Shown here piece after piece: positions 11,089-22,443 of a stretch of 64,000 bases of DNA. The translations under genes were made by a program, and so were the position numbers. Numbering within the stretch: the first letter of the stretch is position 1; each line of letters starts with the position of its first letter. The notes beneath the pieces were generated by a model, which saw only the letters and a program-made list of their open reading frames with translations, was not told the origin of the DNA and did no database searches. The stretch spans positions 31,675,396 through 31,739,395 of the forward strand of contig VZSR01001685.1 in NCBI GenBank assembly GCA_013398615.1, in the 5' to 3' direction. Source of the stretch: Brachypodius melanocephalos (Eukaryota; Chordata; Aves; Passeriformes; Pycnonotidae).

Positions 11089-12117
11089 AGTACTGGGTTT
11101 GCACAGTCAGGTTTTGGTAGCAGAGACTGCTGGGGTATCTTCTGTGAGGAGCTGCTGGAAGCTTCTTCCATGTCCAGTGCAACCAATGCCAGCAGGCTCC
11201 AAGATGGACCTGTCACTGGCCAAAGCCAAGCTTACCAGCAAGGGCAACAGTGCCTCTGGGATAATGCATGTAAGAAGTGGAAAAAGGTTACTGTGTAGGA
11301 GCAGTTTCCACCAGAGCAGAGCGAGAATATGTGAGAGCAACCAGGCCAGTTTTGCACACACCAAGGCCAGTGAAGGAGGAGGAGCAGGGGCTTCAGGTGA
11401 CAGAGCTGAGATTCCCCTGAAGCCCCTGGTGAAGATCAGCTTGTGGCCCTGCAGCCCATGGAGGTCCATGGCTGACCACCTGGAGCGCCTGGGAGGGCCC
11501 CATGCTGCTTCAGGTGGATACCTGAAAAATGCCATGATCCTGTGGGAAGCTCTTGATGGAGGAGCCTGCTCCTGAAGGACTGCACCCTGTGAAAGGGACC
11601 CAGGCTACAGCAGTTCACAAAGAACTGCAGAGCTGCAGCCTGGTGGGAGGGACTCACAGTGAAGAACTCCACAGAGGACTGTCTGCTGTTGGAGGAACCC
11701 CATGCTGGAGCAGGGCAGGAGAGAAAACACTCCTCCCTCTCAGGAGCAGGGAGCAGCGGAGACAAGGTGGGATGAACTGACTGCAACCCCCTCTCCCAAT
11801 CCCCTGTACCTCTGGAGGGGAGAGGAGAGAGAACCCAGGAGCGAAGGTGAACCTGGGAAAAAGGGAGGTGTGGTGAGAAGGTAATTTTAAGATTTGGTTT
11901 TATTTCTCATTGTCTTGCTCTGATTTGATTGGCAATAAATTAATTTCATTTTTGCCCCGAGCTGAATCTGTCCTGCCCATGACTGATGAGTGAGCTCTCC
12001 TTGTCCTTTTCTCAGCCCACATGGCTTTTTGTTATATTCTCTTTCCCACACATAGTTGTGGAGGGGTAGAGCAGCTTTGATGGGCACCTGGCCATGAGCC
12101 AGAATCAACTCACCACA
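11089..12117 (+). mobile_element. Solo ERVL-like avian LTR, full length (1029 bp)
   Basis: A complete LTR in plus orientation. It begins AGTACTGGGTTTGCACAG (avian consensus about TGTATTGGGTTTGC, first base mutated) and ends CTCACCACA. It is flanked by GAGAC at 11084-11088 and GAGAG at 12118-12122, a 5-bp target-site duplication with one mismatch, as expected for ERVL-type integration. AATAAA lies at 11934-11939, 183 bases before the end. No primer binding site or internal sequence follows, so it is a solo LTR formed by recombination between the two LTRs. The long open frames on both strands here (158 codons plus at 11099-11575, 142 codons minus at 11107-11535) belong to the LTR and, as I recall, recur as spurious predicted proteins in bird annotations. 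Confidence 0.85.
11934..11939 (+). promoter_or_regulatory. LTR polyadenylation signal AATAAA
   Basis: AATAAA within GGCAATAAATTAATTTC, in the R/U5 part of the solo LTR. It would position the 3' end of retroviral RNA and could still end transcripts crossing the LTR in the plus direction. Confidence 0.7.
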
Positions 12118-15100
12118 GAGAGTGGTTATGTTTTTTTTTATTCTTTTAACAGTAGAATTAATAAAGAAAAAAATGCTCTACTCTTCAACATTTTCCAAGA
12201 AGAAAACACACCATTTTATGTTATTGCAAAGTCAATGATCATCATAATAGTACAGGTCAGCCTGAACAGATCTGAACTGAAGGATAAAAATATATTGTGC
12301 CTTGATAAAGGATTTGTTAAAGAATAGGAGTTTTTAATACATATACAGAAAACAGGAGGAAAACAGAATGGAAAAAGAGATCTCAGTAAGAAAAACTGCT
12401 CTTCTGGTAAGAAAAGAGGAAGAAAAATGGATTTTGGTTCCCAGTTCTGATGATGCCCTGATATCCACAAGAAATGTTAAAATATATGAAACTTTACGAT
12501 CTTGGTTGAAGTGGTTATAGACAAGTACAACCCCCATAAGGTACACACAGTCAATTTTTATGTCTACTCACATTACCTGAAATATATTCCTGTTCAGCCT
12601 AAAAGTTTCCTGAGGTCCTATACCAAAAGTGCATTGGGACAATTATGTCTCTTTTTTATCTACAATATCTGAGTGAAAACAAAGAGATGCTGGCTAATAT
12701 TCAGCCCATTTCCCATGGCAAGGTCTGCAAGTAAATCCATTTGTAGGAGAATTGAAGATACTGCCCACTTCCATGTGACCATCCTACCAGCAGAGAGGTG
12801 TCCTGGACTGTGTTCTGCACAAACCACATCTCGAGGATCACACACAGGCACTGCAGTTTGCACAAGGAAACAAAAAGCTCAACTGAGGCTGGACCACCGT
12901 GCCAGCAATGCCAGGGATATGGAGGAAAACTGCAAGGGGAAGCTTCAATCTAGCATAAAAACAGTTGTGGTTGTCCTGGAAAAAGTAGAAACCAAGGTAT
13001 GAAAAATCTATGATGTTACAAGGATCTACATCACATCCACAAAAATGCATTTCATGGCTCTAGTCTCTGCTTTGGGAATGTGCTTCACCAGACCCTCTGA
13101 TCTCATTAGTGATGTTTAGCTCATGTTAGTTCAAACATTTGACAAATTAGTGTAAAACTTTTCGTACAAATTTCATTGATTGAAAGAACAAGATATTGAT
13201 CTCAATAAATGACATGGTATTATACATTTCTAACATTAAATCTGCAGTTTCTTTCATTCTTTTGTGCTAAGTACCTAGTGGATTATTATTTTGAAAAATA
13301 TGATGTAATAACTCCCATCTCTATTAGTGACTCCATTATAACACAATAAAATGAAATATAAACTGTTGTTTTGCTGGGGTTTTAATGTATTTATTCTACA
13401 TTAAACAAAATCTTCACAGATCACCACAGTTTCAGATATGGCTGAATTAAATGAGGCCCAGTTTGCAGCAAATCCCTGACAGAAATAGCCACTTTGGAAA
13501 AAGATGTAGAATAACACATAATTTTTGTTAACTTTTTGCCTACTAAATTATCTCTTATGCAATCATCAGAGTAAATCAGACCACTGAATTGCTTAAAAAG
13601 AAATTAAACATCACTGATAATTTTGTTTTAGTGCAGTAAAATTAGTGGCAAAGATGAGCTTTATGGTTTAGACTGAGAAGTTCCTTTTACAGTTTAGAGG
13701 GCATTTGGAGCCAGGGTTTTTGATTCAGATCCTAGTCTTAATTAATCTACTTCATTATAAATCCCTACTACTAAATGAGTTTGCCTTATCATCATGCTCA
13801 TTTGTATTGTAAAAATTGGTAATATGAACAAATTGCTGCACTTTCTGGGAGAGATCTGTCAGTTTTGGTCAGAAGCACTTGCATTATTGGAAGGGAAAAA
13901 ATATCTTCTCCAAATTGGCAGCAGATGAGCTTTTGCTTGCCTGAGTCATATACTTAAACCATTTATATTTCATTTATGAATTGCAAAAGTTGAGCTGTGT
14001 CATACTTTCTATGGTGGTCTATAGAGCTGGTTGGATAGAGTCCAGTTGAAATTTTTTTATAAAAATCAAAATTTCAGGAAAAGAAAACCAGTTTTTCAAA
14101 TTTAATGTTAATGTTCTCCTCTCCTGTCCTCTCCTCTCCTATCTGATGAGTCCCAGAAACATCAGAGTACCTAATTTCATAGGAAAATCTTATTTTTACG
14201 AGATCACACAGAAGTTTCCAGTCAAGACAACCTTCTTCATGACCATTAATTGTTCATTTTCACACCTTCCACTACCATTTCTTATCCTTTATCTTTTCAA
14301 CATCACACATACAGTTGCTCTTTAAATATAAACACAAAGCTTGCCCCCAAAAAAAGAACTTAGGATGTTGTAAAGGATGAATTGTGAGAGTGACATAATA
14401 GAGATTGCAAAATTTCCATTCACAAAATTTGCCTTATGATCACATTCTCAGAAGGTTGCTTGTCATTGAATACTCTTTAACTTCAAAATTTGAACTCTTT
14501 AATCTTACAGGTGTTTTCTGAAAGGTGCAGTCCACAGCTTTATCACACTTGCTGTGCAATAAGCATGATCCAAGGAAGACAGACTTTCCTCCTCCTTAGG
14601 TGGAAGTTTTAAGGAGAAAATGGTAGATGGGAACCAAGCAGTTTAATCTTTCAAGATAGATTTATTGAGGAACAAATGCATTCTCATGGTTGACTCATTT
14701 TGTGTGTCTATGCTAAGAGCCTCATCTTCCTCAGTACTTAACAGCAAGATGTTTGTTATCTATATCTACACTACTCCCGTTCTCCATATCATAGAGTTCA
14801 GTGAGGAGAGAGACATTGCTCGAAATATTCAATCAAATTGCAGTATGTGTTGGCATCCCAGTATTTTGTGTTCCTATGTTATACTGGGCTTGCTGAGCTC
14901 TAGAAACAAGTTTCATTACAAGCCTAACTCAAAATCAGTCATTTTAGGTAATTTTTGTGATACTGATTTTTTTTTATTTTTATGTCACATTGTTTATTTT
15001 CAATCATGCCTTCATCAGCATTTTTTCTTTTCATTCATTAACTCTCTCATCCTTTACTCTATGTTCTGTAGGGGGATAAATCATCAGTATAACACTTTTC

Positions 15101-16207
15101 ACCAACATTACTACTGCTCCCTTCATATTAATAAGAAGTTGGTTATTGTCAAATTTCTAGAGGTGATAAGGTCAAAATTTGCCTTCACTTTTATCCTTAT
15201 CTTGGTTCAGTTATTAAAAATGCTAAAATTAGTATTATGCCCTAAATCATATGTTTCACAAAGGGGATCATTTTTGCTCTTATTTTTTCCTCTTATTCAC
15301 AAAATGAGAGATAATGAGAATCTCTTAGTGCTTTCCATATCTTCCTGTGGAAAATACAGAAATTGAGGTAAAATCTCATCCCACTCAATGCTGGTGGGTC
15401 TGAGTTGGACATTAACTTTAAGGATTAATTCTGACAGAGTATTTACAATCCTAAGTTTTTGAGGCAGTATTGAATTACCTCTTCAAATAATGATAATATC
15501 ACAGAAGAATTATCAAAAGGTGGGTTAGCATATCAGGGAGCCCTTACTGTGGTTTCTCATTTTTGTGAATATGGATATAATTCTTGGTTTTGTCAGAACC
15601 TGCAGCTTTCAATTTTCTCTCCTTTTATTGACTGAAGATTAGAAGCATAATTAGAAAACATATAATACTTAGAGAAACAAGTTTCACTCACGGCAAATGA
15701 TCTGCCTGCTCATTCCATTCAGGCCATTTACATACAACAACTGTGTAAAAAATTTATATGATCGTTTATGGATAGAGGAAAGCAGATGTAAGTTATTGAC
15801 TTCTGATCTCTGTCTCTGAAGAGAAGTGCTAAGGTAGAATACATATAGAAAGCCCAAACTTCCCAAAGGCATTTACAGATTAACATTTGTGTCACTTTTT
15901 TTGGTCAGATTTCTCTCACAATTTTTACAGTGTAAAAAATTGTCTGTAGCTGCTCAGAGACAGAAACAAAGTGACCCCAAAATAATGGAAATAAAAATCT
16001 GGTCGGTTCAGCATTTTCCCACGAGCACAGTAAGGAGCTGCTCTTTTCCCCTATATTTTCATACATGCACACATACATGGACAGAGGTATGAATAAGCTA
16101 CACCCATGGAGTGAGATCTGGAGATCTGGAGAGCAGGATTTTCAACTGCAACCATCTTAACTGGACTGGCTTCCCCAGTTATACCTTTTTAGGTCATAAA
16201 ATAACAC
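12118..16207. other. Unannotated stretch with the longest open frame of the window
   Basis: No recognised gene or repeat apart from a CTCCT-type microsatellite at 14115-14140. A 233-codon plus frame runs from ATG 14665 to a stop at 15364-15366. Its product is very rich in Phe, Ile, Leu, Ser and Tyr without a clear transmembrane pattern or known motif, as expected of translated AT-rich DNA. A 109-codon plus frame at 12673-13002 ends close to a donor-like AAG/GTATGA. Neither is recognised. Confidence 0.45.
14115..14140. repeat. CTCCT-type microsatellite
   Basis: Imperfect pentanucleotide repeat (TCTCC/TCCTC units, one unit with GT). Pure pyrimidine tract, no associated gene. Confidence 0.85.
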
Positions 16208-16960
16208 TTATAGAATAATAGAACTGATCAGATTAGGAGAGACCAGCTCTCCTGCCATGGTCTGGGACATCTTTCACTAGACCAGGTTGTTCAAAGCCTC
16301 ATCCAACCTGGCCTTCCTTTCCAGGAACAGGGCATCCACAATTTCCCTGGGAACTTGTGCTAAAGCCTCACTACGTTCCAAGTAGAGAATTTCTTCCCAG
16401 CATCTTATCTGAGTTTTCCTCTTTTAGTTTAAAACTGTTCCTCCTAGTCCTATCACTATCTCCCTGCATAGAAAGCATTTTTCATAAAACACCACTTTTT
16501 CATAAACCCCCTTTAAGAACCAAAAGGCTGCAATGATGTCTCCCCAGAGCCTTTTCCAGCCTGAACGACCCCAGCTGTCTCAGCCTGTGGTCACAGGAGA
16601 GGTGCCTCATTCCTCTGAGCATCTTTGTGTCTATCTTCAGAACCTGCTCTAAGAGCTCTCTGACTCTCTTGTCCTGAGGGCCCCAAAGCTGGATGCAGTA
16701 CTCCAAGTGGAGTCTCACAGGGACAGAGTGGAGGGTAAAATCATGACACTTCTTTGAATGCAGCCCAGGCTGGGCCTTTTGGGCTGCAAACACACTGTTG
16801 GCTCATGCCCAGCTTTTAATCCAGCAGAGCTCCCAAGTGCTTCTCCATAGGGGTGCTCTCAGTGAATTCCAACCCCGGTGCAGCACTTTGCACTTGGACT
16901 TGTAATCTCATCTCCCTCATTCCATCTCATCACTCTCATCTTTGTCCTCTACAGTCATCA
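16208..16960 (-). mobile_element. CR1 LINE, 5'-truncated, minus strand
   Basis: Reverse-complement avian CR1. The element's 3' end is on the left (a degraded ATAGAAT octamer at 16208-16220, then the GGAGAGACC block), followed by the conserved 3' tail and then the C-terminal part of ORF2. Recognisable on the plus strand are the complement of LPREVV-type tail sequence (CATCCACAATTTCCCTGGG), the CTCAGCCTGTGGTCACAGGAGAGG block, GGGCCCCAAAGCTGGATGCAGTACTCCA, and the GCTGCTCTC-like region. Similarity fades near 16905-16960, a normal 5' truncation for CR1. It is too short to move on its own. Confidence 0.9.
16500..16793 (-). pseudogene. CR1 ORF2 fragment (reverse-transcriptase C-terminal region)
   Basis: A 97-codon open stretch within the CR1 copy that carries the family hallmark HLEYCIQLWGPQ, followed by RELLEQVLKIDTKMLRGM and LRQLGSFRLEKALGR. 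These correspond to the region downstream of the polymerase active site in CR1 ORF2, just before the C-terminal tail. The catalytic YxDD motif and the endonuclease domain are absent, so the fragment is dead. The ATG at 16793 is internal to the original frame and is not a real start. It is open only because this copy is moderately young. Confidence 0.85.
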
Positions 16961-16998
16961 AACCCATCTCCCTGGAATATCCACTATGCTATGTGCTT

Positions 16999-17027
16999 GG
17001 TTTTTAACTGGTGGGTTTTTAACTGGT
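16999..17027. repeat. 14-15-bp tandem duplication
   Basis: GGTTTTTAACTGGT at 16999-17012 is followed directly by GGGTTTTTAACTGGT at 17013-17027. A small slippage-type duplication between the CR1 and the LTR. Confidence 0.9.
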
Positions 17028-17365
17028 AGCTTTATTTACATGTGCATGGCCTAACAACTGTGGGCCTTCACAAGAGAACCAAGCAAACCAAACCCAGTCT
17101 TTGTTTAGGCCAATTGGATCTGCTCATTTGCTTTAGCTCTCTCTCTTTGTTTCCATGGTTTGGTTATTTGTCTGAAGGTAAATAATGGTTTTGACCTGTG
17201 TAAAGAAATGCTTATCGAGTGAAACGGCATCTTCTGCTGGGCCAGAAATTGTGGATCACTGAAAAGAAGTCAAATTCAGTATGCCTGGGAGACCTGAATG
17301 TATTTCAATTTTTTTTTATTCAACCACACACCAACACAACAAAAGGATTAACAAAAAGCTTATAT

Positions 17366-17371
17366 ATCAGG
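17366..17371. repeat. Target-site duplication, left copy (ATCAGG)
   Basis: ATCAGG lies immediately before the LTR start TGTAGTGG and is identical to the six bases after the LTR end. Six bases is the duplication length typical of alpha/beta-type (class II, ERVK-like) retroviral integrases. Confidence 0.85.
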
Positions 17372-17977
17372 TGTAGTGGTGTGTTTTCAGTTCCATATAT
17401 GTATTTGTTCCTTGCTTTCATTCTCTTTGTATAATTTATAATGGTTTGTTCCATGTACCCCTTTGTATTTTCCCGTCTCCCACTTGGTATGTACCCTCGC
17501 CTGTCCCTGTCAATCATTTTTGTACCCCTCCCCCCGGATCTGTCCATCACTTCGAGACCTCACCCTGGGTCCAGAAAGTTCCAGTGAGACCATCGAGTGA
17601 TTGGACAGGGTCCCGGCTGTTCCCTCCTCTGCCTCTATGATTTGTTGTAATATCTGTCCTTTATGTCCAGAGCTGCGCCCCCCAATCCACGGATTGGTTC
17701 CTCACTGTACCCCCTTCCCTTGCTCCTCCCCTGAATTTGAGGTGCTGCACAGAGATGAACTGCGCTTTGGTGGTTCGGTGGTTTCCCAAGGACCTCAATA
17801 AACTTCAGCTGGTGTTCACCCATCAGGGTCCTTCCTTTATTCCTCGTCATAGCTCACGCTCTAGCAGCGGCAAGACCCCACAGGATCGGAGAGGTATCCT
17901 TGGATACTGGACCATACCTCTCGCTAGTGCCGGTGTCAGGGCCAGCTGCGAGGCAGGAGGAGGCTCCTGCGACACCA
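17372..17977 (+). mobile_element. Solo retroviral LTR, 606 bp, class II-like
   Basis: The element starts TGTAGTGG and ends CGACACCA, giving the canonical TG...CA termini, and is bracketed by perfect ATCAGG repeats. It is GC- and CpG-richer than its surroundings, especially in the last 160 bases. It has one AATAAA at 17797-17802 in a CTCAATAAACTTCAGC context, the usual layout of U3, R and U5. No primer binding site or viral coding sequence follows, so it is a solo LTR. The perfect duplication and retained CpGs suggest a younger insertion than the other elements here. I infer a class II endogenous retrovirus from the 6-bp duplication but cannot name the family. Several overlapping 64-84-codon frames inside it are by-products. 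Confidence 0.85.
17797..17802 (+). promoter_or_regulatory. LTR polyadenylation signal AATAAA
   Basis: AATAAA 175 bases before the LTR end, at the expected U3/R position. Orientation of the LTR is taken from this and from the TG...CA layout. Confidence 0.75.
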
Positions 17978-17983
17978 ATCAGG
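17978..17983. repeat. Target-site duplication, right copy (ATCAGG)
   Basis: Identical to 17366-17371 and directly abutting the LTR terminus CACCA. Confidence 0.85.
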
Positions 17984-18562
17984 TAGGATGAAAAATTAAG
18001 TAATGCGTTGATGATATGGTTTCAATGTTACCATTTCTTGAGGCCAGATACACTACTGACATAATTGGGATAAATTGTTCAGCGCAGCTGGAAATAAAAG
18101 GTCAAGGAAAAATGTATTTTCCTGAATTAAATGGTATTATTAGAAGTAGAAACAGGAAGGAACAGAACTGCCAGTAAAGAGAAGCATTTATAATAATTTC
18201 TTCTCTTGTGAAACATTCTCATTTTTTGCATAATGATTATGGACACTTTGACCCTTTATGTCTACATAACAGCTTTGCTTAATGCACACTATCATAAGAG
18301 TATTTTAATAATAATTAAACAGGTGTTACTTTCATTCTGCAAGCTGTCTGAACTTTAATTTAAATGCAGCTTTTTGGACAAACCAAGTGTTTAAATTAAC
18401 ACAGACAACACTTTTGAGAAATCAGTGAAAACAATAATTTCACACTTATGATGCCTTCAGTTACATTTCGCACAGCTATGAATCACAGTTTCTGGTTTGC
18501 TTAAGAAAGACATGACCCCAGAACTTCTTTATCACATTAGCAAAATCACATATATTAGCTTA

Positions 18563-18660
18563 AATCATAGGATAATAAAATAATGGAGTTTGGAAAGGAC
18601 TTCCAGACATTATCTAGACCAACCTGTTTTTCATGTCTTAACCCACTAGCTGTTCCAACA
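18563..18660 (-). mobile_element. CR1 3'-tail fragment, minus strand
   Basis: The sequence from TCATAGGATAATAAAATAATGG through GGAAAGGACTTCCAGACATTATCTAGACCAACC is a diverged match to the CR1 3' terminal block (ATCATAGAATCAT...GTTGGAAAAGACC...CATCTAGTCCAACC). Only this tail of under 100 bases is recognisable, so the insertion was heavily truncated. Confidence 0.7.
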
Positions 18661-18733
18661 GTCTGTATTATTTCTTTCGAGGAGACTGCTTTTAGACTTT
18701 ATTGGAATTTTTATGAGTGAATAGGAGCACACT

Positions 18734-18976
18734 GAAGCACAGGAGGTTTCCTCTGAACATCAGGAAACACTTTAACTGTGAGGGCTGCCAAGTACTGACA
18801 CAGGTTTTCCTGTGGTTCTGGAGTCTTCATCCTTGGAGATACACAGAAACCGTTTGCATACAGTGCTGGCAGTCATTTTTAGGTGACCCTGCTTGAGTCA
18901 GGGGTTGGACCAGATGAACTCCAGAGAGCCCTTCCATCCTCAGTTATCCTGTGACTCTGTGACTCTGTGATTCTGC
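18734..18976 (+). mobile_element. CR1 3'-tail fragment, plus strand
   Basis: Plus-orientation CR1 end. Blocks GAACATCAGGAAACACTTTAACTGTGAGGG, GTTCTGGAGTCTTCATCCTTGGAGATA and AGGTGACCCTGCTTGAGTCAGGGGTTGGACCAGATGAACTCCAGAG match the consensus of the CR1 group ending in ATTCTGTG repeats. The 3' end is a run of four degenerate octamers (TCCTGTGA CTCTGTGA CTCTGTGA TTCTG). Its subfamily differs from the copies with the ATCTTTAAGG-type tail. Confidence 0.9.
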
Positions 18977-21900
18977 ACTCCCTGGTGAAAAAGACTAGAA
19001 AGCAACTTTGCAGACTGGAGGTTTGGGTATCTTTCTGGTTTACGCAGAAGATCAGCCCACATGACCTCCACACATCTGTTTCAAAATAAATTTTTCTGTT
19101 TCTATCACAAAACCTTCAAAGAATATGCCAAAATATTTCCATTCATTTTCTACTCTTTTATTGAGGAATGACAGCAATTACAACTGGAGAATAATTATTG
19201 TGTGAGTACCTGAGGTGAAAATTTAAGCAAAGAATTATGAAATTGTAACACAAAAAAGACAAAAGCCAGGCATCATACTGGTTTGAGAGCAGACCTTGGC
19301 ATGCCTTTGCCCTATGCCAACTAGCACACAATTCCAGATTATTCCTGGGTATATCAGAGAAACTATCATAAGCAGGAGACCATTCCCAAAGGCAGTCCAT
19401 GTGTAGCCAACCTGCTATGGAAGATACAGGAATTCAAGAATACAGATAAGGTTTATGATTCATTCACCTAGCAAATGAGTTTTCCTTATGGAGAAACTAT
19501 GCGAAAGTACAAATGGAGGATCACATACTCAGCACGTGGCTGGTGTTAAATGGGTTTTGCTCTGTCTAATTAAACAGAGAGTGTTCAGAAAATAACCAGA
19601 AAGAGAACTCACCTAGAATACAGACATGCATTTTGTCAGGTAGGTGCACGTAGAGCTCAGTTTGAGCAAAATGGGAGTGATTTCTTCTCTGTTCCTTTTG
19701 CTTCCTGACAAACATAGGCAGCAACTTTCTATCCCAGCCAATATTTTTGCTGAGAATTTGCAGATTGCTGTGGATACAAACTGTTACTTTCCTGAAGGGT
19801 GACATGATCTGGTAACACCTCAGTCCTGTGCTGAGCTGGAATATTTTTTTGGGTTTTATATTTCACACCCCCATTCTACCTTGCCTATACAAATAGTAAG
19901 CTAGCCCATCCCCTTCTCCTCAGCTTTGCAGCCTTACCCCCTGTCTTTGACTTGCTCTGGCATCTGTCAGGTCCTTTGTAGATCACTTTAATTCATTGAT
20001 AGGGAAAAAAATAATACTGCTTTCTAGTTTTCCTTTCTGCAGCTTCACCATGTGAAAGTGTCTCACAGAGGGGTCTGGCATGTGTTAAGGACAGTACAAA
20101 ATAAGCAGCAGAACTGGAATGAATAAGCAGCATGTCTGGAAGAGAGGTGGGGAAGAAGAGAGAAGAAACAAAGATGCCCCTTTCAGCACGATTCTTGTTG
20201 CTGGTGTCTTTGTAACACTGTCTGAGAAAATTAATTGTGCTTTGCTGGTGGCTGTTCAAGTTGTTACTAGTGCACAGTCTGCTTCTGGTTTTCAAGTGAA
20301 GATGACCTTTGTACAGTAAAAATAAAAGAAATATATTCATCTGCCACCATGCTCCACAGAAAAACTTGGCAGTTGTAATTTACCCTCAAAAGAGAATAAA
20401 AAAATTAATACATCTCTTCTTGCTTCTGCTGGTGTGGGTTTTTTGCTATTTGTTTTGGGGTTTGTTTTTTGGGGTTTTTTTTTTTTGTTTTTTTTTCATT
20501 CATTCATTCCGAGCATGCAGCCTGAAAAGTTCCACAAAATAGACAAACAGATTAAATCTGTCTGTTGATTGAGAAGTCTCAGTGGTTATTTATATTCATT
20601 TCCCTTCCTCATTCACCTCTCTTTGCCTTCAGATACTCAGACATGGGGTTTAATTCAGGTGCTTTCTATTTTATGCTTTGGAATGCATTATTCATAGTAG
20701 TGCCTAGGTGACACTGTTATATGAGAATTAGTCATCTCATGCATTGGTTTGCCAGTAATTTGTCTGACTCTCAGACTGATTTAATAAAGTATCTAATTAT
20801 CCAAGGAAAGTTTCTTTGAAAACATATGAATGGGTTTTTCAGTTCATTAAAACTCTACCATGATTTCTTAATAGATATTTCTTTCCAATAGGTAATTGCA
20901 ACTTATATACAAATAATGTAAATCTTTATCGTTTGCTAAAACTTCATCCTTCTGCTGGAAATGGCTGAATAGACCCCAGGGATTTTCGCAGAAGCTAATT
21001 TTGACTTACTAAGGCTCATCTTTTCCAACTGTCTTCAAAGTCAACAGAGAGGTAGGCTTTCAAGGACAAAAGTAGGAAGTTTCCTTAGGTGGTCTGATCA
21101 CCCACTACATTCCAAGTCTGTCATGTTTCTTTCTTTGATAATAAGATCAGACACTTAAGGGGGCTGACTCAGACTTTTATCCTGCAGAGAAGTTTAACTA
21201 GAATCTCTTGCAATATACTCAGTCTGGGTGAGTAGGTATCTTACACCTGAGGTGTCCTATATCATGTGCAGGCACACGATCTCATATCTTGCACATGAAA
21301 AATCACTGGGCAAGTTACTAATATATAGAGAAATGTCTGGCTCAGTATTTTTTGTCCTCACTGTGGCTCAATCCATTTCATTGTCATTTTACTATCTGCT
21401 GTGGCTGACAGGATAGTGAGACCTATAGCACTCTTTGAATCATAAGGAAATTGATGAAGGAATTCACAAAGTTCAGAGCCTTACTCTGGAAGGTGATTTA
21501 ACCCCAGGGAGTTCTGTCATGCTAGGAATAGGTACCAGTAAAAAGGCATGACAGTCTGAAAAGGTGATCTCATTGGCAACACACTAGAAAAGTAAACAAA
21601 TTTTAGGTCATGATCCCAAAAGGTGCAGGTTCAGACAGCAAGACATATTCAGATGTAAAATAATAATTGCTGGACAAGAACAGTCCAAACGAGCCTCTAA
21701 GAGAACATTCTATCTCAAAAAGGAGAAATAAACTAAAAGTGTGAAAAAAGCCTCCTGCTATTGATATGCAACACTGGACGTCAGCTTTTGGACTGAAGAA
21801 AGCAAGTGCAAAACAAAATTCTGGTCTCAGTCCTCTGTGTCTTGGCATGTGTACTGAGAGGGACAAAAAAGTCAGTAAGCAGGGCAAGAAAACATGCAGA

Positions 21901-22009
21901 AGTATGGTATGGCAATCAATGCACATGGAGTAAGTATTTTGAAATAGGAAGGTTGAATAGATGGTGTTCAGAGCCTCACCAATGGAGGAGTGGGGCAAGA
22001 GTTAAAGTT
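18977..22009. other. Unannotated stretch
   Basis: No gene recognised. It holds a T/G-rich low-complexity tract at 20437-20500 and a 131-codon minus frame at 21603-21998 with no familiar motif. Other frames are shorter and overlap. Confidence 0.55.
20437..20500. repeat. T/G-rich low-complexity tract with CATT repeat
   Basis: Long T runs separated by GGGG, then three CATT units. Similar in make-up to the tract at 3082-3145. Confidence 0.8.
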
Positions 22010-22443
22010 GATCAATAAAGAGATAAAACACAGTCTCTTTCCAGGTGGATAAAAATTACTATTTGCCAGGTTTATTCCTGAGGATGAAATGTGGAAAACA
22101 GAAATTTAGGGAAGCAATAAACAAACACCTGTTGTCCAAATAGAGCAGAGGCACCACCAGCTGCAAACTGGGACTCTGCCACCCCTCCTGAAGGGATGTG
22201 AGTGGCTTTATCTAGATGTATTGAAGAGCAATCAGGTTCCAATTAGTGCCCTTGTCTGGAACATTGTCTCTTTACTCTCTCTTCTTGTCAGGGAGAAAAA
22301 TAAATCTCTCTATCATCTCTGTTAGAAAGCCTACAAGCCATGTGCCACTGATTGCTTGCTGTCAGGAGCTTTGCACAAAGAATAGAGATGGCAAAACAGT
22401 GAGTTATGTAATAGCAATCCCCTCTAAGGAGTTCATGGTAGCT

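Noticed and set aside
11099..11786. Overlapping open frames of 116-158 codons on both strands
   Set aside because: They lie wholly inside the ERVL-like LTR, overlap antisense to one another, and are the kind of frame this LTR family produces in bird genomes. Not genes.
17446..17991. Several 64-84-codon frames in a GC-rich segment, at first sight a CpG-island promoter with a gene
   Set aside because: The segment is an LTR with TG...CA ends and a 6-bp target-site duplication, which explains both the composition and the frames.
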